Shown here: one piece after another, positions 10,784 through 22,336 of the stretch | How positions within the stretch are numbered: the stretch's first letter is position 1 | Layout of the letters: the number at the start of each line of letters is the position of its first letter | Assembly (NCBI GenBank): GCA_015680685.1 | Contig: MNCI01009404.1 | Span: 534,423-569,914 of the forward strand | DNA length: 35,492 nt | From: Gnetum montanum | Taxonomy: Eukaryota; Streptophyta; Gnetopsida; Gnetales; Gnetaceae | Direction: 5' to 3' | Translations under genes and position numbers: made by a program | Notes under the pieces: generated by a model | The model's database searches: none | What the model was told of the DNA's origin: nothing | The model's input: the letters and a program-made list of their open reading frames with translations, nothing else

Positions 10784-12201
10784 TGTAGTTGATACCTTGC
10801 CTCGATATGAAGCACATTGGCTGAGTTGTGGTTATGGCAGAAACTAGTTCACAGATTTATCACTGGCAACTACCCAAGGTGTAGGGGTTAGGAAATTAGT
10901 AAAATGAAAAAAATTGAAAAATTTGTGTAAGGGCCCCCATGACTAAGAGTGAACCTTCAGTAGCTATAAGATGAAAAAACATGAGAAATAAGAAATATGA
11001 AAAATATCAACAACAATTCCAATAAAATGGATGTCATGGATGGAGATGAAACAAGAAATGATTGAGTGCAGGAAATGTTTAAGGAAAAGAAGTTAACAAT
11101 TGCACCAAAAAGAAATGCCACTGGGTCCTCCCCAAAGCAGGCTCATGCCCTTTATGCCCTAACAAACCCACAAACCAAAGAGTCCATAGGCTCTAGGAAT
11201 GTCATTTGGAAGTAAGAGTTAAAAACTCACCCACAAGAATTCACCAAAGAAAAATAATGCATCAACCCAGAATAGACTAATGATAAAACTAGCAATGAGG
11301 TGAAAAATTGGAAGAAATATGGAGAGGAGAGCATGGAATGAAATCCCAAGAATAAGGTTGTGTAAAGCCCCTTGTGTATTTCATTGTTAAGATAACTAAG
11401 TAGAACTTCATCCCAAATCTAGACGTAAACCAACCACATTCAGTGACCTCACATCAATACACCTTGCCAATCGATCCTCTTGAAGCAACAAGAATGCCTT
11501 TATAAAGAGTAACCACCATCCCAAGGAAAGTGAGATGGAGAAGCAGGAGGTGAGAAAGGGCCTTAGTTAGAGGGAACCTTTAGGTATGGGTAACATGTCT
11601 TTCTAGTTTCATAACCAGTGCTTGTAGCCCATATTACTTTATCATGTCTAAGGGGTGTGCTTTGAATTCTCACTTTTCTCCTTTCTTTTCTATTTTTTTT
11701 TGCATGAAAACCACACCATGTAAAGACTTATTTTTATTCACTCAGCTTCCTAATTTTTAAACAATGTCAGAATGGCAAAAACCCTAGAAACAAGCATCCA
11801 AGCACCCAAGAGAATGACCAACACAAATGCATCGAATCCCCTTGAAGTCACACCCTTTTCATCCTTTGAGTCTTTCCTTGGTTTGAAAAGTACCTAGCCA
11901 CCAATTCATTAATAATTTTACTTAGAAAAATGGGACTGTACAGTTCCAAGCCAAAAGAGACCATAGAGTTGTATGGATGAGTGGATGGCATGGACTCATT
12001 GCCTGTTTTACCAAAAGAACCATACCTTACTATCAACATCATAATTCAAAGGTAAAAATCAAACATTAGCAATTAATATGATATAATTCAATCCACCATC
12101 ATGAGCACTTATTAGATGATGAATAAAAGTAAATCAAGCAAACGAAAAAATAGTTAAAACATGAACAATGGTGTAAAACAAAAATAAGAAAAGTTGGAAA
12201 A

Positions 12202-12261
12202 ATGTGTAAAACAAAAATGTGTGAAATAAAAATGTGTAAAACAAAAATGTGTAAAACAAAA
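12202..12261. repeat. 15-bp tandem repeat, four copies
   Basis: Four units of ATGTGTAAAACAAAA (the second with two changes) lie in the 3' region of B. Element C has a single comparable copy near 35024, so this is a local expansion. Confidence 0.85.
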
Positions 12262-12394
12262 ATTCAAAAAGAAATGAGGGCATAGAATGGTTAGCATAGG
12301 TGGCCATCTCCCCCATGACTAAGTTGGAAGGAGGGTTGTCCATCAAGAGAGTAGCATGTGTACTAGCTATCCTAAGCTCCTCGAAAGGTTTGGT

Positions 12395-13560
12395 TTGTTG
12401 CACGTTAACCAAAAGTTTCTTATCTGGGCTCTTAGGTTTGTATATTGTCATGGCCCTTGAAGGAAAAGTTGCATAAATAATATAAGGTCCTTCCCACAGT
12501 GTTTGAAATTTAGTATGTGTAACACATGTGTGGGATTCTAGTAGAGAACCTTATCTCCTGACAGATATTTAACTTTATGAATTCTTATCATGATGTTGTT
12601 TATTGAATGCCTTGTGCAACTCGTTAGATGATAGGGTAGCTACTCAGTTTTCATCTAGCAAGTTAAGTGTTACTAACCATTGTTTTTGTGCTAGATCAAG
12701 GTCAAGGTTGAGGTCACCTACCATGGAGAGTGTACGGAGCTTAGTTTGAATGTAAAGTGTTGGTAATTTACTGTACACTAACTCATAGGGAGAGTAGCAT
12801 GTAGGGAGTTTCCATGTGGAGCGATATGCCCAAAGAGCATCATTCAATTTAGTGCTCCAGTCTCGCCTAAACTTGCTAATGGTTCTTGTTAATATCTTTG
12901 TAATCTTTCTATTGGTGACTTCTACTTGACCATTTGATTGGGAGTGGTATGGTGTAGTCAATTTATTCTCAACCCCTAAGCATCACATTAATTTCCAAAA
13001 AGTTGCACCTGTGAAGTGTGTATCATTGTCTAAAATAAGTGCACGTCTCACACCAAACCTATTTATGATTTTTTGTTGAACAAATCGTGCAGATGTAGAT
13101 GATGTACAATCTTTAATAGTAGCTACTTTAGCCCATTTTGTTAGATAATCAATGACAAAAATAATATAAGCTTTTCCATTGGACATTGGTATAATTGGCC
13201 CCATAAAATCAGTTCACCAAATGTTGAAGGGTTCTAATAGTTGAGTCCATTGTTGTAGACCCTCCATTCTAGCAGTCATTCCCCCATCACGTTGACAGTG
13301 CTCACAAGATTGGATGACATGATGGGTGTGCCGAAATAATGTAGGCCAATAATATCCTGCAAGCAGGATCTTGATGGCCGTTTGTCTCCTAGCATAATGA
13401 CCTCCACAAGGACCCTCATGAGCATCTTGGAGAACTCACAATTGATCTATATTGGAAACATGACATTGAATTAAGCCAGTGGGACACACTTTGTAAAGTT
13501 GCCCATTGATCTCCATAAAGTACTTGGCTTCATGAAGAAATGGTTATTTCTTCTTAAGGT
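12395..13560 (-). pseudogene. int: Element B integrase, broken
   Basis: Integrase inserts the cDNA into host DNA. Reading the minus strand, a HHCC-type zinc-binding region lies at about 13450-13270 and ends with CEHCQR. The catalytic core follows with the first Asp in FVIDYLTKW and the second in LILDNDTHF (13204-12983). The Glu region, SNGQVEVTNR, is in 12961-12644. The C-terminal part ends with text such as KPKSPDKKLLVNVQQTKPF near 12440-12390. Frames change at least twice, and there are stops between the three open blocks. The three acidic residues themselves appear to be present. No chromodomain was recognised. The matching A gene is at 21831-27490. Confidence 0.9.
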
Positions 13561-15171
13561 TTAACTTTTGTGGTGTTTGTTGGGTGAGGAGATAGGTAAG
13601 AATGCTATTGTACTAGTTTGTCTCCGTGGGTGATTGATTATTACATTGGCAAAGAGGAATTCATTAGAAGAATGATTAGAAATTGAATACTCATCCTCTT
13701 TGTTGACCCATTGCAACCGAGATAAATGATCAGCAACTACATTTTCAGTGCCCTTGCGATCAATCATCGTTAAATTGAACTCTTGTAAGATTACAAGCCA
13801 TCGTATGATACGAGAGATTACCATTGGCTTATTCATGAAGAATTGGATTGCACTATGATCTGTATGTATATATACTTTAGATCCCAATACATAGTCTCTA
13901 AAATTTTCTAGTGCTGGCACTACAACCATTAATTTTTTCTCTGTGGTAGTGTAGTTAAGTTGTGCAAGAGCGATACTTCTACTTGCATAGTGGATGTAAT
14001 AAGGATGCTTATGGTTATCTAACTATGTAAGTATAGCTCCTAAGGCATAGTTGGATGTGTTAGTCATGATATGGAATGGTTTGGACTAGTCAAGAGCTTG
14101 TAGAATGGGTGTTTCTACTAGCTTCTGTTTCAGAGTTTGGAAAGCTAATTTGCATTCCTTGGTCCACTCGAAAGGTACGTCCTTTTCCGTTAATTCCACC
14201 AATGGTTTGGAAACCTTTGAAAATTTCTTAATAAATCTCCTATAATAGCCAGTATGTCCAAGGAATGACCGAATATCTTTGATAGTTTTTGGTTGATGGG
14301 TAATTCCTTGGATAACTTTGATTTTCTCTAGGTCTACCTCTATCCTTGTGTGTGAGATTTTATGCCCTAGCACTACACCCTCTTGGACCATCAAATGGCT
14401 TTTTTGTTAGTTGAGCCTCAAATTAGTTTCTACACATTTTTTTAACACTTACTTTAACCGGTCCAAGGCTTAATCAAAGTTTTCTCCATAAGTGGAGAAT
14501 TTGTCCATAAAGACCTCCACGCCATTCCCTATCTACTATTGGAATATGCTTATAACTAGTCATTGAAATGTTGTAGGGGCATTACACAAGCCAAACGACA
14601 TCTGTTTGTATGTGAACATTCCCCAAGGACTGGTGAACGTAGTCTTGGCTTGGTCTTCGAGCACTATTTGTATTTGGTTATATCCTCTATATCCATCCAG
14701 AAAACTATAATAGCGATGCCCTGCAATGGTTTCTAAGACTTGGTTGACAAATGGCAATGGAAAGTGATCTTTGAATGTTGTCATATTTAGTAGCCTAAAA
14801 TCTATGCACACCCTCCATTTGCCTCCCTTTTTAGGCACAATAACTAAAGGGCTAACCCATTCGCGATTAGCAATGGGGTATATGAACCCAGCCTTGAGAA
14901 GTTGTTTGATTTCTTCCTTAACTACTTGCTTTAGCTTAGGGTTCAATTGCCTCTATGGTTGTCTTCGAGGCTTCATGGAGGGGTTAGTGTAAATTCTATG
15001 TTGGCATATCCTAGGATTTATTCCAATTAATTTGGGATATGACCAAGTGAAGGCTTCCGACCATTTATTTATTACCTTCAATAATTCTTCTTTTTGTTGA
15101 GGAGTAAGTTTAGCATTGATAATTATAGATTTTTCATTTTTAAGGAAAGAGTATTCCATATCGGTGGGCAA
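13561..15171 (-). pseudogene. pol: Element B reverse transcriptase and RNase H, broken
   Basis: These domains copy element RNA into DNA and remove the RNA strand. On the minus strand, RT motifs appear in order: KKGGKWRVCIDFRLLN, FLDGYRGYNQI and SFGLCNAPTTFQ (14946-14560). The catalytic YxDD equivalent lies at 14497-14511 and reads FMDKF, so the second Asp is Lys. RT connection text SFLGHTGYYRRFIKKF falls within 14394-14086. RNase H follows at 13929-13561 with YIHTDHSAIQFF and GTENVVADHLSRL, typical of plant gypsy elements. Stops and frame changes separate the blocks. The altered catalytic motif alone should abolish RT activity. Confidence 0.92.
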
Positions 15172-15352
15172 TGGTTTTAGCTTGAGGGGCTCCTACTTAA
15201 ATATTTTCAAGGTTAAGACTTGGAAGTTGGTAGTGGACTTGCTCTAATGCATCTATGCTATCGATGTAAGCACAAGTTAAATCCTCAGTTGGTTCCATGC
15301 ATATGAGTGAATTGCATTCTTGATCAACTGTTAGCCACTACGTATCTTCGTT

Positions 15353-16129
15353 TCATGTAGCTACTGCATACATGCATCTTTGTATGTTAATCACTTGTGC
15401 ACATTGATTGCATGTAGGCAATGCTAAACTTTGCACAAACCATGACCTCTGCACGCAATTACACCCTGTGTTATTGTATGTGATGCATGGATCTTTCTTC
15501 TTCTCGATCTTTTCAAATGTATTTTCCTTTGATATTTCTAGGAAAAGATCATAGATTCCTAGGTGTGTGTCGATGGTGCTTAGCCATGTTCTTCCCATTA
15601 TGATTGGGAAGTCCCCCTTACTGTTGTTCACTTGAATCACTAGGAAGTCAGCTAGGTATGACCACCCACAAATAGTGGTAGCAATGTCTTCAACCAGTCC
15701 CAATGGGACAGTGATGGACTAGTCGATCAACTCTAGACAGATGTTGCTCTTTTTCAATGGAGGTAGGTTCTAGGCCTTGTACATTACTTGAGAAATCAAG
15801 TTGATACTAGAACTTGAATCCAAAAGAGCCTTGCACAATGCATTTCTAGTGATTTGTAAGTATATCAGAGGATTCCCAGGATCAAAGAATTTCCTAGGAA
15901 GGTGGCTAGCTTTGATCCAATTGGTGACAACATGTGTTAGCATGATGGTATGTGTTGAGCGTAGTGATTGGGTTGAAGGGGGATCCAAAATTTTGATTGA
16001 TACTGAGGTGTTTAAGGAATTAGCTACTTGTGATTGCAAGGGCTTGGTTGGACTGTTGGTTCTAAAGAAAGGTATTTTCTTCATGTGGTTGTTTGAATCA
16101 ATAGTAGGTTGAGAGTTAACAGCCCTCAT
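15353..16129 (-). pseudogene. pro: Element B protease region
   Basis: The retropepsin-like aspartic protease cleaves the element polyprotein. Two open blocks (16129-15770 and 15703-15353, minus) hold the domain. The active-site text is ALLDSSSSINLIS, where gypsy proteases normally have Asp-Ser/Thr-Gly; here Gly is Ser. The downstream flap and IIMGRTWLSTID segment fits the usual GRxxL/WL helix. A stop separates the two blocks. Element A has the same Asp-Ser-Ser at 19671-19679, so the change probably predates both insertions. Confidence 0.8.
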
Positions 16130-16147
16130 GGCATTACGCTGTTGTGG

Positions 16148-18479
16148 CTAGGTAGGGATTTCACCTTGCATAGCTAGAGTAGGTGGTAGTGGAGCTATTG
16201 GTGGAAGAGATGTGGCCATATGAGAAGGATGATATGCTTGTGAAATATTGCCTCTAGGAGAGGGAGTCCCATAATACTTGCGGGCTTGGTAGTAAGGTTG
16301 AGGAATGACATGACTAGTAGAGTCACATGGGGAGATTGGCTGTTGCACGTAATATCCATATGGGTCAGGTTGCTAGTAAGGATACTGTTGCCTTGGTGGT
16401 GACATTCTCCATGATTGTGGACATTTCCACTGTTGATATTTCTCAATCGGTTGTGGTGGAGTTCCACTGGGACAATATGTTAAGGGTTGGTGGAACTATC
16501 TTGGGTTACCTTGAGGGTAAGGTAACCTTCAAGGTGTTTGCTGTTTGTTCAATCGTGGCTTGAGTGCATACATCCAAGACTCCTATAGATGTGAGATTAT
16601 AGGGAAACATCCCTTAGGATGGTCATATTGACATATCTCGCATCCACTATCATTGTCTATTTTTGAATCCACAACCTCTTCAATGATGGCAACGTTTCCC
16701 TTACCCTTGCTACATGCATGTTCAGCTTCTCTCTTTTTTCTTTTTTCGTGATCATTACCTTGCTCTTTAGACTCCTCTACTATTTCAAGAATAGTTTGAA
16801 ATTTATCATCTAGGGAATCCCACATTTGCTCTATCTTTTCCAAAAATTCTGATGTCATCTTTTGGATAGGTAAAGTTTTTCTATTCACCATCTCTTCGAG
16901 TGGTGACTCTTCTTCATCCTCAGAAAATCTTACTCCCCTCTTTCAGAGGAAAAGATCTCAGTTATACTCTTCTAAATTTTCTCTCTTTCGTAGCTCACCT
17001 TCTTCCTTAGCAACTTGCTTCAACAATCTTTGGATTTGATGGGACCTAATCTTAGATAGTCTTCCTTGGGCATAAGTCCCAAGGGTTCTTCTCGTTTCAT
17101 GCCTAAGCCCATTTACAAGATGGTGCAGTTGATCCCTTTGCGAATAACTATGGTTAGGATAATGATGTAATAGTGCATAGTATCGGCCCATGGCAACATC
17201 CAAGGGTTCATGTCCTCCTTGTTTGTAGCCTTGGATTTGCTTTTGCAGGTTGGACACTTGGGAGTACATTTGGTACTTGTTGTTGAATAATTTTAACATA
17301 GTACTCCATCTACAAATAGATTCCAGTTCTAAGAAAAAGTACCAGCTTTCCACTTTTTTAACTAGTATTTGTGGGAACAACTTACGTTTTTGCCATTCAT
17401 TCTCTATGTTCTGTAAGGCACACGCATCATGGAATGCTTGTAATTGATTCTAAGGATCAGTGTTGTATCCCCCTTCAAATTGTGGGATGTTGTTCATATC
17501 TAATCTTTTGATCCTACTATCTTTTTGATGCCTTGTTGGAATTCTAATAGCCTCAGCTATTTCTGACATACTTTGAGTAGTGATTAGGGGTTCATCATGA
17601 TCGTCTTGTCCATGGTGTCTATGATGCCTACGTTGTTCCCTACTCTTCCTTCTTCTATGTCGTGACTCTCTAGAGTGCCCTCATCCCCTTTTCTAGTTGT
17701 TTTGTTTAAGACTTCCGCATTGCCTACCTTTATCCCCATGGCCTTTTTCTTTATGACCGCATTTGGATATTGAAGGAGGGGGTGAAGAAGATGATGAAGG
17801 TGAAGAAGAAGGAGAATCGTCACCATGACGGTGTTTGCTACCTTCTCTTTTGCGGTCTCGGCCCCGAACAATTGCAATCAAAATGTCCACCTTTATCATG
17901 AGTTCGTGTCCCTTTTTCGAATCCTTTGTGCCCATGGGTATGAAAACCTAGGTTATGAATAGTGGAATGAAGGTTCTAATACACAACCCCTTGGCCAAAG
18001 TCAAGGGGAGGAACATCGTTGTGTGGCTAACTGCCTGTGGTAGGTTCAACATCCTTATTTTCGCTTAAGACATGTGGCATATCCTGGGACCACTTACCCT
18101 TCAAAGAATTATGATGTCTCTCCTGTTGCACATTCCTTTGATGTTGTGCCTCTGTGGGATGGTATTCTCTCAAGCTATGGTCTTGCAAAACATATTCTGC
18201 ATGTAAGTGCGGCATGCCAATTCGTGTGAGAGCATGAAGAAGCATGCTCGGGACTGAATGATTGGGAGGTAACACTATGTTACCTTCTAAGTCTCACCAA
18301 CACAGTTGTTCATCTTGATGGAGGATAAAGATGAAGTTTGGTATATACTCATTGGGATGAATATATACCACTTGAACTTGTTGAGGGACTGGCGGATCAA
18401 CATCATGTGTATTACGCCACTGACTATTTCTTGTTTCAAACCTAGGCAGTGAGGCACTTTCGTATGAAGAAGGAGACAT
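16148..18479 (-). pseudogene. gag: Element B gag, broken
   Basis: The likely start is the ATG at 18479 (MSPSSYESASLPRFE), about 115 bp after the primer site. An N-terminal region is followed by an Arg/Asp/Ser/Pro-rich low-complexity stretch (about 17935-17600). The capsid-like region (17380-16958) has the Retrotrans_gag pattern, including LQKQIQGYKQGGHEPLDVAM. A zinc-knuckle-like CEICQYDHPKGCFP lies near 16650-16600. A Pro/Gln/Tyr-rich tail (16550-16150) runs toward the protease. Stops and frame shifts occur, but long stretches remain open. It is the best-preserved gag of the family here. Confidence 0.88.
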
Positions 18480-18595
18480 ACTTGTTTATTTAGTGTGCAA
18501 TGTATTCTTATTTATTATTTTCTCAACCAACCCTAAGGGTTTTTTCCAATGATGTGAATGATTTCCTATGTTCTAGTTAGCGCACAAACAACTAA

Positions 18596-18615
18596 GTCCC
18601 CAGCAACGATGCCAA
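18596..18615 (-). other. Primer-binding site of element B (tRNA-Asp type)
   Basis: On the minus strand TTGGCATCGTTGCTGGGGA directly follows the 5' LTR. It differs from the tRNA-Asp complement TGGCGCCGTTGCCGGGGA by three transitions of deamination type. Confidence 0.88.
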
Positions 18616-18712
18616 TGATGAGTGGCGAGGTACCCCTACGCTTAACCATATGAGCATTTCACGCATGATTCGATCAAATTCCAAGGACTAAGTGCTTATG
18701 CATCCTTGTGGA

Positions 18713-19071
18713 NNNNNNNNNNNNNNNNNNNNNNNNNNNNNNNNNNNNNNNNNNNNNNNNNNNNNNNNNNNNNNNNNNNNNNNNNNNNNNNNNNNNNNNN
18801 NNNNNNNNNNNNNNNNNNNNNNNNNNNNNNNNNNNNNNNNNNNNNNNNNNNNNNNNNNNNNNNNNNNNNNNNNNNNNNNNNNNNNNNNNNNNNNNNNNNN
18901 NNNNNNNNNNNNNNNNNNNNNNNNNNNNNNNNNNNNNNNNNNNNNNNNNNNNNNNNNNNNNNNNNNNNNNNNNNNNNNNNNNNNNNNNNNNNNNNNNNNN
19001 NNNNNNNNNNNNNNNNNNNNNNNNNNNNNNNNNNNNNNNNNNNNNNNNNNNNNNNNNNNNNNNNNNNNNNN
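18713..19071. other. Assembly gap (359 N)
   Basis: A run of N inside an LTR that has near-identical copies elsewhere, a common place for assembly failure. Open frames crossing it have no meaning. Confidence 1.
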
Positions 19072-19302
19072 TCTCAAGTGCTGCAAGGATGAATCAAAGA
19101 GCTCGTCTTTATTGCTATACACAAGGTGTGCTCAGGTACATAATGCTCAAATAAAGATCCATCCACACTTAGACCTCCTACACAGGCACTTGGAAAATAC
19201 TCTAACTTTCAAACAGACTACAAGAGTTTCACTACTTGACTACTAAAATACTTCTTTCCAATTGTGTGTCTAGGCACTGTATTTATAGGCTTGGGAGCCA
19301 CT

Positions 19303-19413
19303 ACTCTAATAATTAGAGTAACCACTCTAATAATTAGAATAACTGCTAGAGTAACCACTAGAGTAACTACTCTAATAATTAGAATAACTACTAGAGTAAC
19401 CACTAGAGTAATC
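19303..19413. repeat. ACTCTAATAATTAGAGT array in the B 5' LTR
   Basis: Units of 21, 45 and 45 bp with the same organisation as 10099-10332, but half the number of core palindromes (three against six). Confidence 0.95.
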
Positions 19414-19423
19414 ACTCTCATCA

Positions 19424-19428
19424 AAAAC
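19424..19428. repeat. Target-site duplication of B (right)
   Basis: AAAAC is identical to 9318-9322. Confidence 0.95.
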
Positions 19429-20043
19429 CAATCGTTCCACAAAGCCCTCGCAAATACCTATGGCTATTATACTTGGTACTACCTCCTCTGAAATGTCTAT
19501 TGAACAACCTTTGAATGAAAGGACTCCCTAGTTGCATACCATCATGCTAATTCATGTGATCACAGATTAGAGTAAGGCTAGCCATCTTTTGAGGAAGAGA
19601 TCTGATCTTGAGAGTCCTCTTATTTATTTACAAATTGCAAGGAACGAAGCATGTAAGGCTCTTTTGGACTCAAGTTCTAGAGTTAACTTGATTTCACAAT
19701 AAATATACAAAGCCTGAAACCTACCTTCCTTAAAAAGACCAACATCAGATTGGAGTTGGGAGATTAATCCATCACTATTCCTTTGGAATTAGTAGAAGAC
19801 ATCATGATCACCTTTTGTGAGTGGTCCTATCTTGTTGATTTCCTAGTAATCCATGTGGAGAACAACAAAGTGGACTTTCCTATCATCATGGGAAGAACAT
19901 GGCTAAGTACTATAGATGCATGCTTTGGGATCAAAGACCTATCCTTGGAAATATCAAAGGAGAATAATTTTAAAAAAATTGAGAAGAAGAGAGTTTTATG
20001 CATCACATACAGTGACAGAAGATGTCAAGACATGCAAAAATAA
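19429..20043 (+). pseudogene. pro: Element A gag tail and protease
   Basis: This continues the A polyprotein after element B. It begins with codons equivalent to TNRSTKP, which align with B text around 16075. The protease active site at 19659-19706 reads ALLDSSSRVNLIS, again with Ser where Gly is expected. The open block 19783-20043 carries MELVEDIMITFCEWSYL and IIMGRTWLSTID and is closely similar to the B block 15703-15353. A TAA follows the active-site segment. The identity as retropepsin region rests on this alignment to B and on order within the element. Confidence 0.82.
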
Positions 20044-21830
20044 TTGATCGTAAAGAGCACATCACTTTAGGCATGCAATCAATGTGTGGATGTCACAAAA
20101 ATTCAAAGGTACCTGTACGCAGTAGTTACTAAATAGGAGGGTACTCAATGGTTGACAACTAAAAAAGAGCTCAGATCAACAATGTGCATGGAACCATCTA
20201 AGAGCCTCACAAGATTTTATGTGGAGAGCATGAATCAACTAGAGCATAACCATTGCCAACTTTCAAATGAACAAAGTGAAATTAATTAGGGAGAGTTGGA
20301 GATTTCTAAAACTTTGAAGTATGAGCCCCTTGAATTAAAGTCTCTACTGGAAGGAATAGAGTATGCATTTTTGAACAATGGTAAGCCAGTAATCATCAAT
20401 GTCACACTTGCTCTTGAACAAAAAAGAAAATTGTTGGAAGTTGTCAAGAAATGACCAGCAACCTTTGCTTGGTCATATCATGAGCTAATAGAAATTGATC
20501 CAAGGATATGCCAACATAGAATATATATAGATTCCTCCATCAAACCCAAAGCTCAAAGCTCAAGAAAATCATCAAGGAGAAAATCAAACAATTCCTTAAG
20601 GCTCATGTACCCCATTGTGAATAGTGAGTGGGTTAGCCTACTTGTTATTATACTAAAGAAAAGAGGAAAATGAAGAATCTGTATAAAATTCAAGCCATTG
20701 AATATGGTAGCTTATAAAGATCACTTCCCATTGCCATTTGTGACCAAGTGCTAGATATGATCATGGAGCATTTCTCTTATAGCTTTCTAGATGATTATGG
20801 TGGCCATAACCAAATACAAATTACACTAGAGGACCAAGCCAAGAAAACATTCACAAGTTCCTGCGAGACTTTTGCATAGACAAAGATGTCCTTTGGTCTA
20901 TGCAATGCTTCCATCACATTCCAATGGTTGGTCCTCAGTATCTTTGAACAATAAATTAGTAGTAGGCTACCTTTAAGAAATTCTTAGAATAGCTTAACCA
21001 AGTTATTCAATAGTGTGTAAACCAACTTACAACTCAATTAGCAAAAGAGCCATGTGATGGTCCAAGAGGGAATTGTCTTGGAGCATTGAATTTTAACCAA
21101 AGGGATCAAGGTAGACCTAGAAAAAATAAGGGTCATCCAAGGAATAACCAAACAAATAGAGATCATAAAACATGTGAGGTCATTCCTTAACCATACTAAT
21201 TACTACATGTGCTTCATTGAGAACTTCTCAAAGATTGCCAAGTCGTAGGTGGAGCTTACAAAGAAAGATGCACCATTCATCTCGACCAAGGAATATGAGC
21301 ATGCATTTCAAAAACTTAAGAAAAAGCTTGTATAAACTCTAATTCTACTAGCACCAAACTAGTTTAGACCATTTCATATCATGATGGATGCATCAAACTA
21401 TATCTTGGGAGTTGTGCTTATACAAATGGATAATTAGAAATGACAATACTACATCCACTATGTAAGTAGAAGCATTGCGGGTGCACAACTCAACTACACC
21501 ATCATTAAAAAGGAGCTTATGGGTATGGTGTATGCATTGGAGAAGTTCAAGCACTATGTGCCTGGATACAAAGTGTTTGTCCACACTTACTAAAGCATCA
21601 TTTGGTTCCTGATGAATAAGCCAACAATGATCCCTTGTGTCATACAATGGCTAGTGATCCTCTAGGAGTTTAATCTAACAATGGTAGACCAAAAGGGAAT
21701 CAAGAATGTGGTAGCTAATCACTTGTCTTGGTTGCGATGGGATAAAAAGGAGGAGGAGAGTCCACTATCAGATAAATTTCTTGATGAACTCCTCTTTGTC
21801 GATGCTATTAATGAACAAGAACCCAAATAA
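20044..21830 (+). pseudogene. pol: Element A reverse transcriptase and RNase H, heavily decayed
   Basis: The order and text follow B (15350-13561). RT entry text lies at about 20540-20720, including the equivalent of VSPLVIVPKK. The FLDGYRGYNQI equivalent is at about 20785-20820, with Asp and Tyr retained. The SFGLCNA segment is at about 20890-20910. The stretch that should carry the FMDD catalytic motif (about 20950-20990) is not recognisable and seems deleted or rearranged. RNase H follows at about 21370-21740 with text equivalent to GTENVVADHLSRL near its end. Many stops and several frame shifts are present, more than in B, consistent with A being older. Confidence 0.8.
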
Positions 21831-22336
21831 ATGAACTGGTATGATAATATCCTCTCCTATCTACTCACATAAGAGATGCCACAAGAGTGGGACCATAAGA
21901 AGAAACAAGAGTTTCTTCATTATTGCAAACACTTTATGGAAATCAATGGCAACCTCTACAAGGTTTTCACATATGACTTGTTACAATTGTATGTCTCTAA
22001 TGCATATTAGCTTTAAGTCCTCTAGGACACACATGAAGGCCCTTGTGGGAACCACTATGCTGGGAGGTGAATGACCATTAATATCCTCATGGTAGGGTAG
22101 TATTGGCCTACAACCTTTAGGGATTCCCATTACTTCTTCTACACTTGTGACAAATGCCAATGTGATGGACAGATGATCATGCATATAGAAGGATCTCAAT
22201 AGTGGATGCAAAAATTAGAGCCTTTCAATCTTTAGCAGATTGACTTCATGGGGTTCATCAGCATTATGTCAAATGAAAAGGCCTATATTATTGTTGCTTT
22301 TGACTACTGAACCAAATGGGTTGAAGTTGTATCTGT
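21831..22336 (+). pseudogene. int: Element A integrase, N-terminal part
   Basis: Zinc-binding region text (CDKCQ near 22150) is followed by the core up to the first catalytic Asp, in AFDY*TKWVEVV near 22300-22330. The gene is cut at 22336 by the copia element D and resumes at 26744. The last codons before D (Ser-Val) and the first after it (Thr-Ile) correspond to the same two positions of the B integrase, as expected if a 5-bp target duplication (TCTGT and ACCAT, now diverged) flanks D. Confidence 0.82.

Larger units (their letters stand above)
10353..12390 (-). other. 3' internal region of element B (integrase to polypurine tract)
   Basis: About 2 kb with no recognised protein domain. Blocks are shared with C (33167-35230) and, in the integrase-proximal part, with A (27490-28760): the segment around 11120-11210 with GGCTCATGCCCTTTATGCCC, and the segment around 11550-11660. 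A purine-rich GAGA tract lies at about 10560-10586 and is repeated in C at about 33373-33392. A small frame at 10520-10783 is listed separately. The integrase-distal part is absent from A. Confidence 0.7.
9323..19423 (-). mobile_element. Element B: complete gypsy retrotransposon with perfect target duplication
   Basis: This is a 10.1-kb minus-strand element with LTRs at 18616-19423 (5') and 9323-10342 (3'). It is flanked by identical AAAAC at 9318-9322 and 19424-19428. Internal order on the minus strand is tRNA-Asp primer site, gag, protease, RT, RNase H, integrase, a 3' region and a polypurine tract. It sits in element A at the gag-protease junction, so it is younger than A. The tRNA-Asp primer, the C-x2-C-x3-H-x3-C type gag motif and the RNase H/integrase text recall Athila/Tat-type plant gypsy elements; I would not fix the lineage without a tree. 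Confidence 0.96.
18616..19423 (-). mobile_element. 5' LTR of element B, with assembly gap
   Basis: It starts TGATGAGAGTG (minus strand) at 19423 and ends CCACTCATCA at 18616. Bases 18713-19071 are N. The corresponding part of the 3' LTR (9426-9866) is 441 bp, so the 359-N gap length is probably not exact. The palindromic array is half as long as in the 3' LTR. Confidence 0.95.

Noticed and set aside
14771-14992. Plus-strand frames opposite B pol and gag (14771-14992, 15801-16112, 16327-16563, 17250-17447)
   Set aside because: They are antisense shadows of the B polyprotein, which has clear motifs on the minus strand.
18688-19246. Several open frames across the N run
   Set aside because: They exist only because N was read as non-stop; the DNA is LTR of element B.
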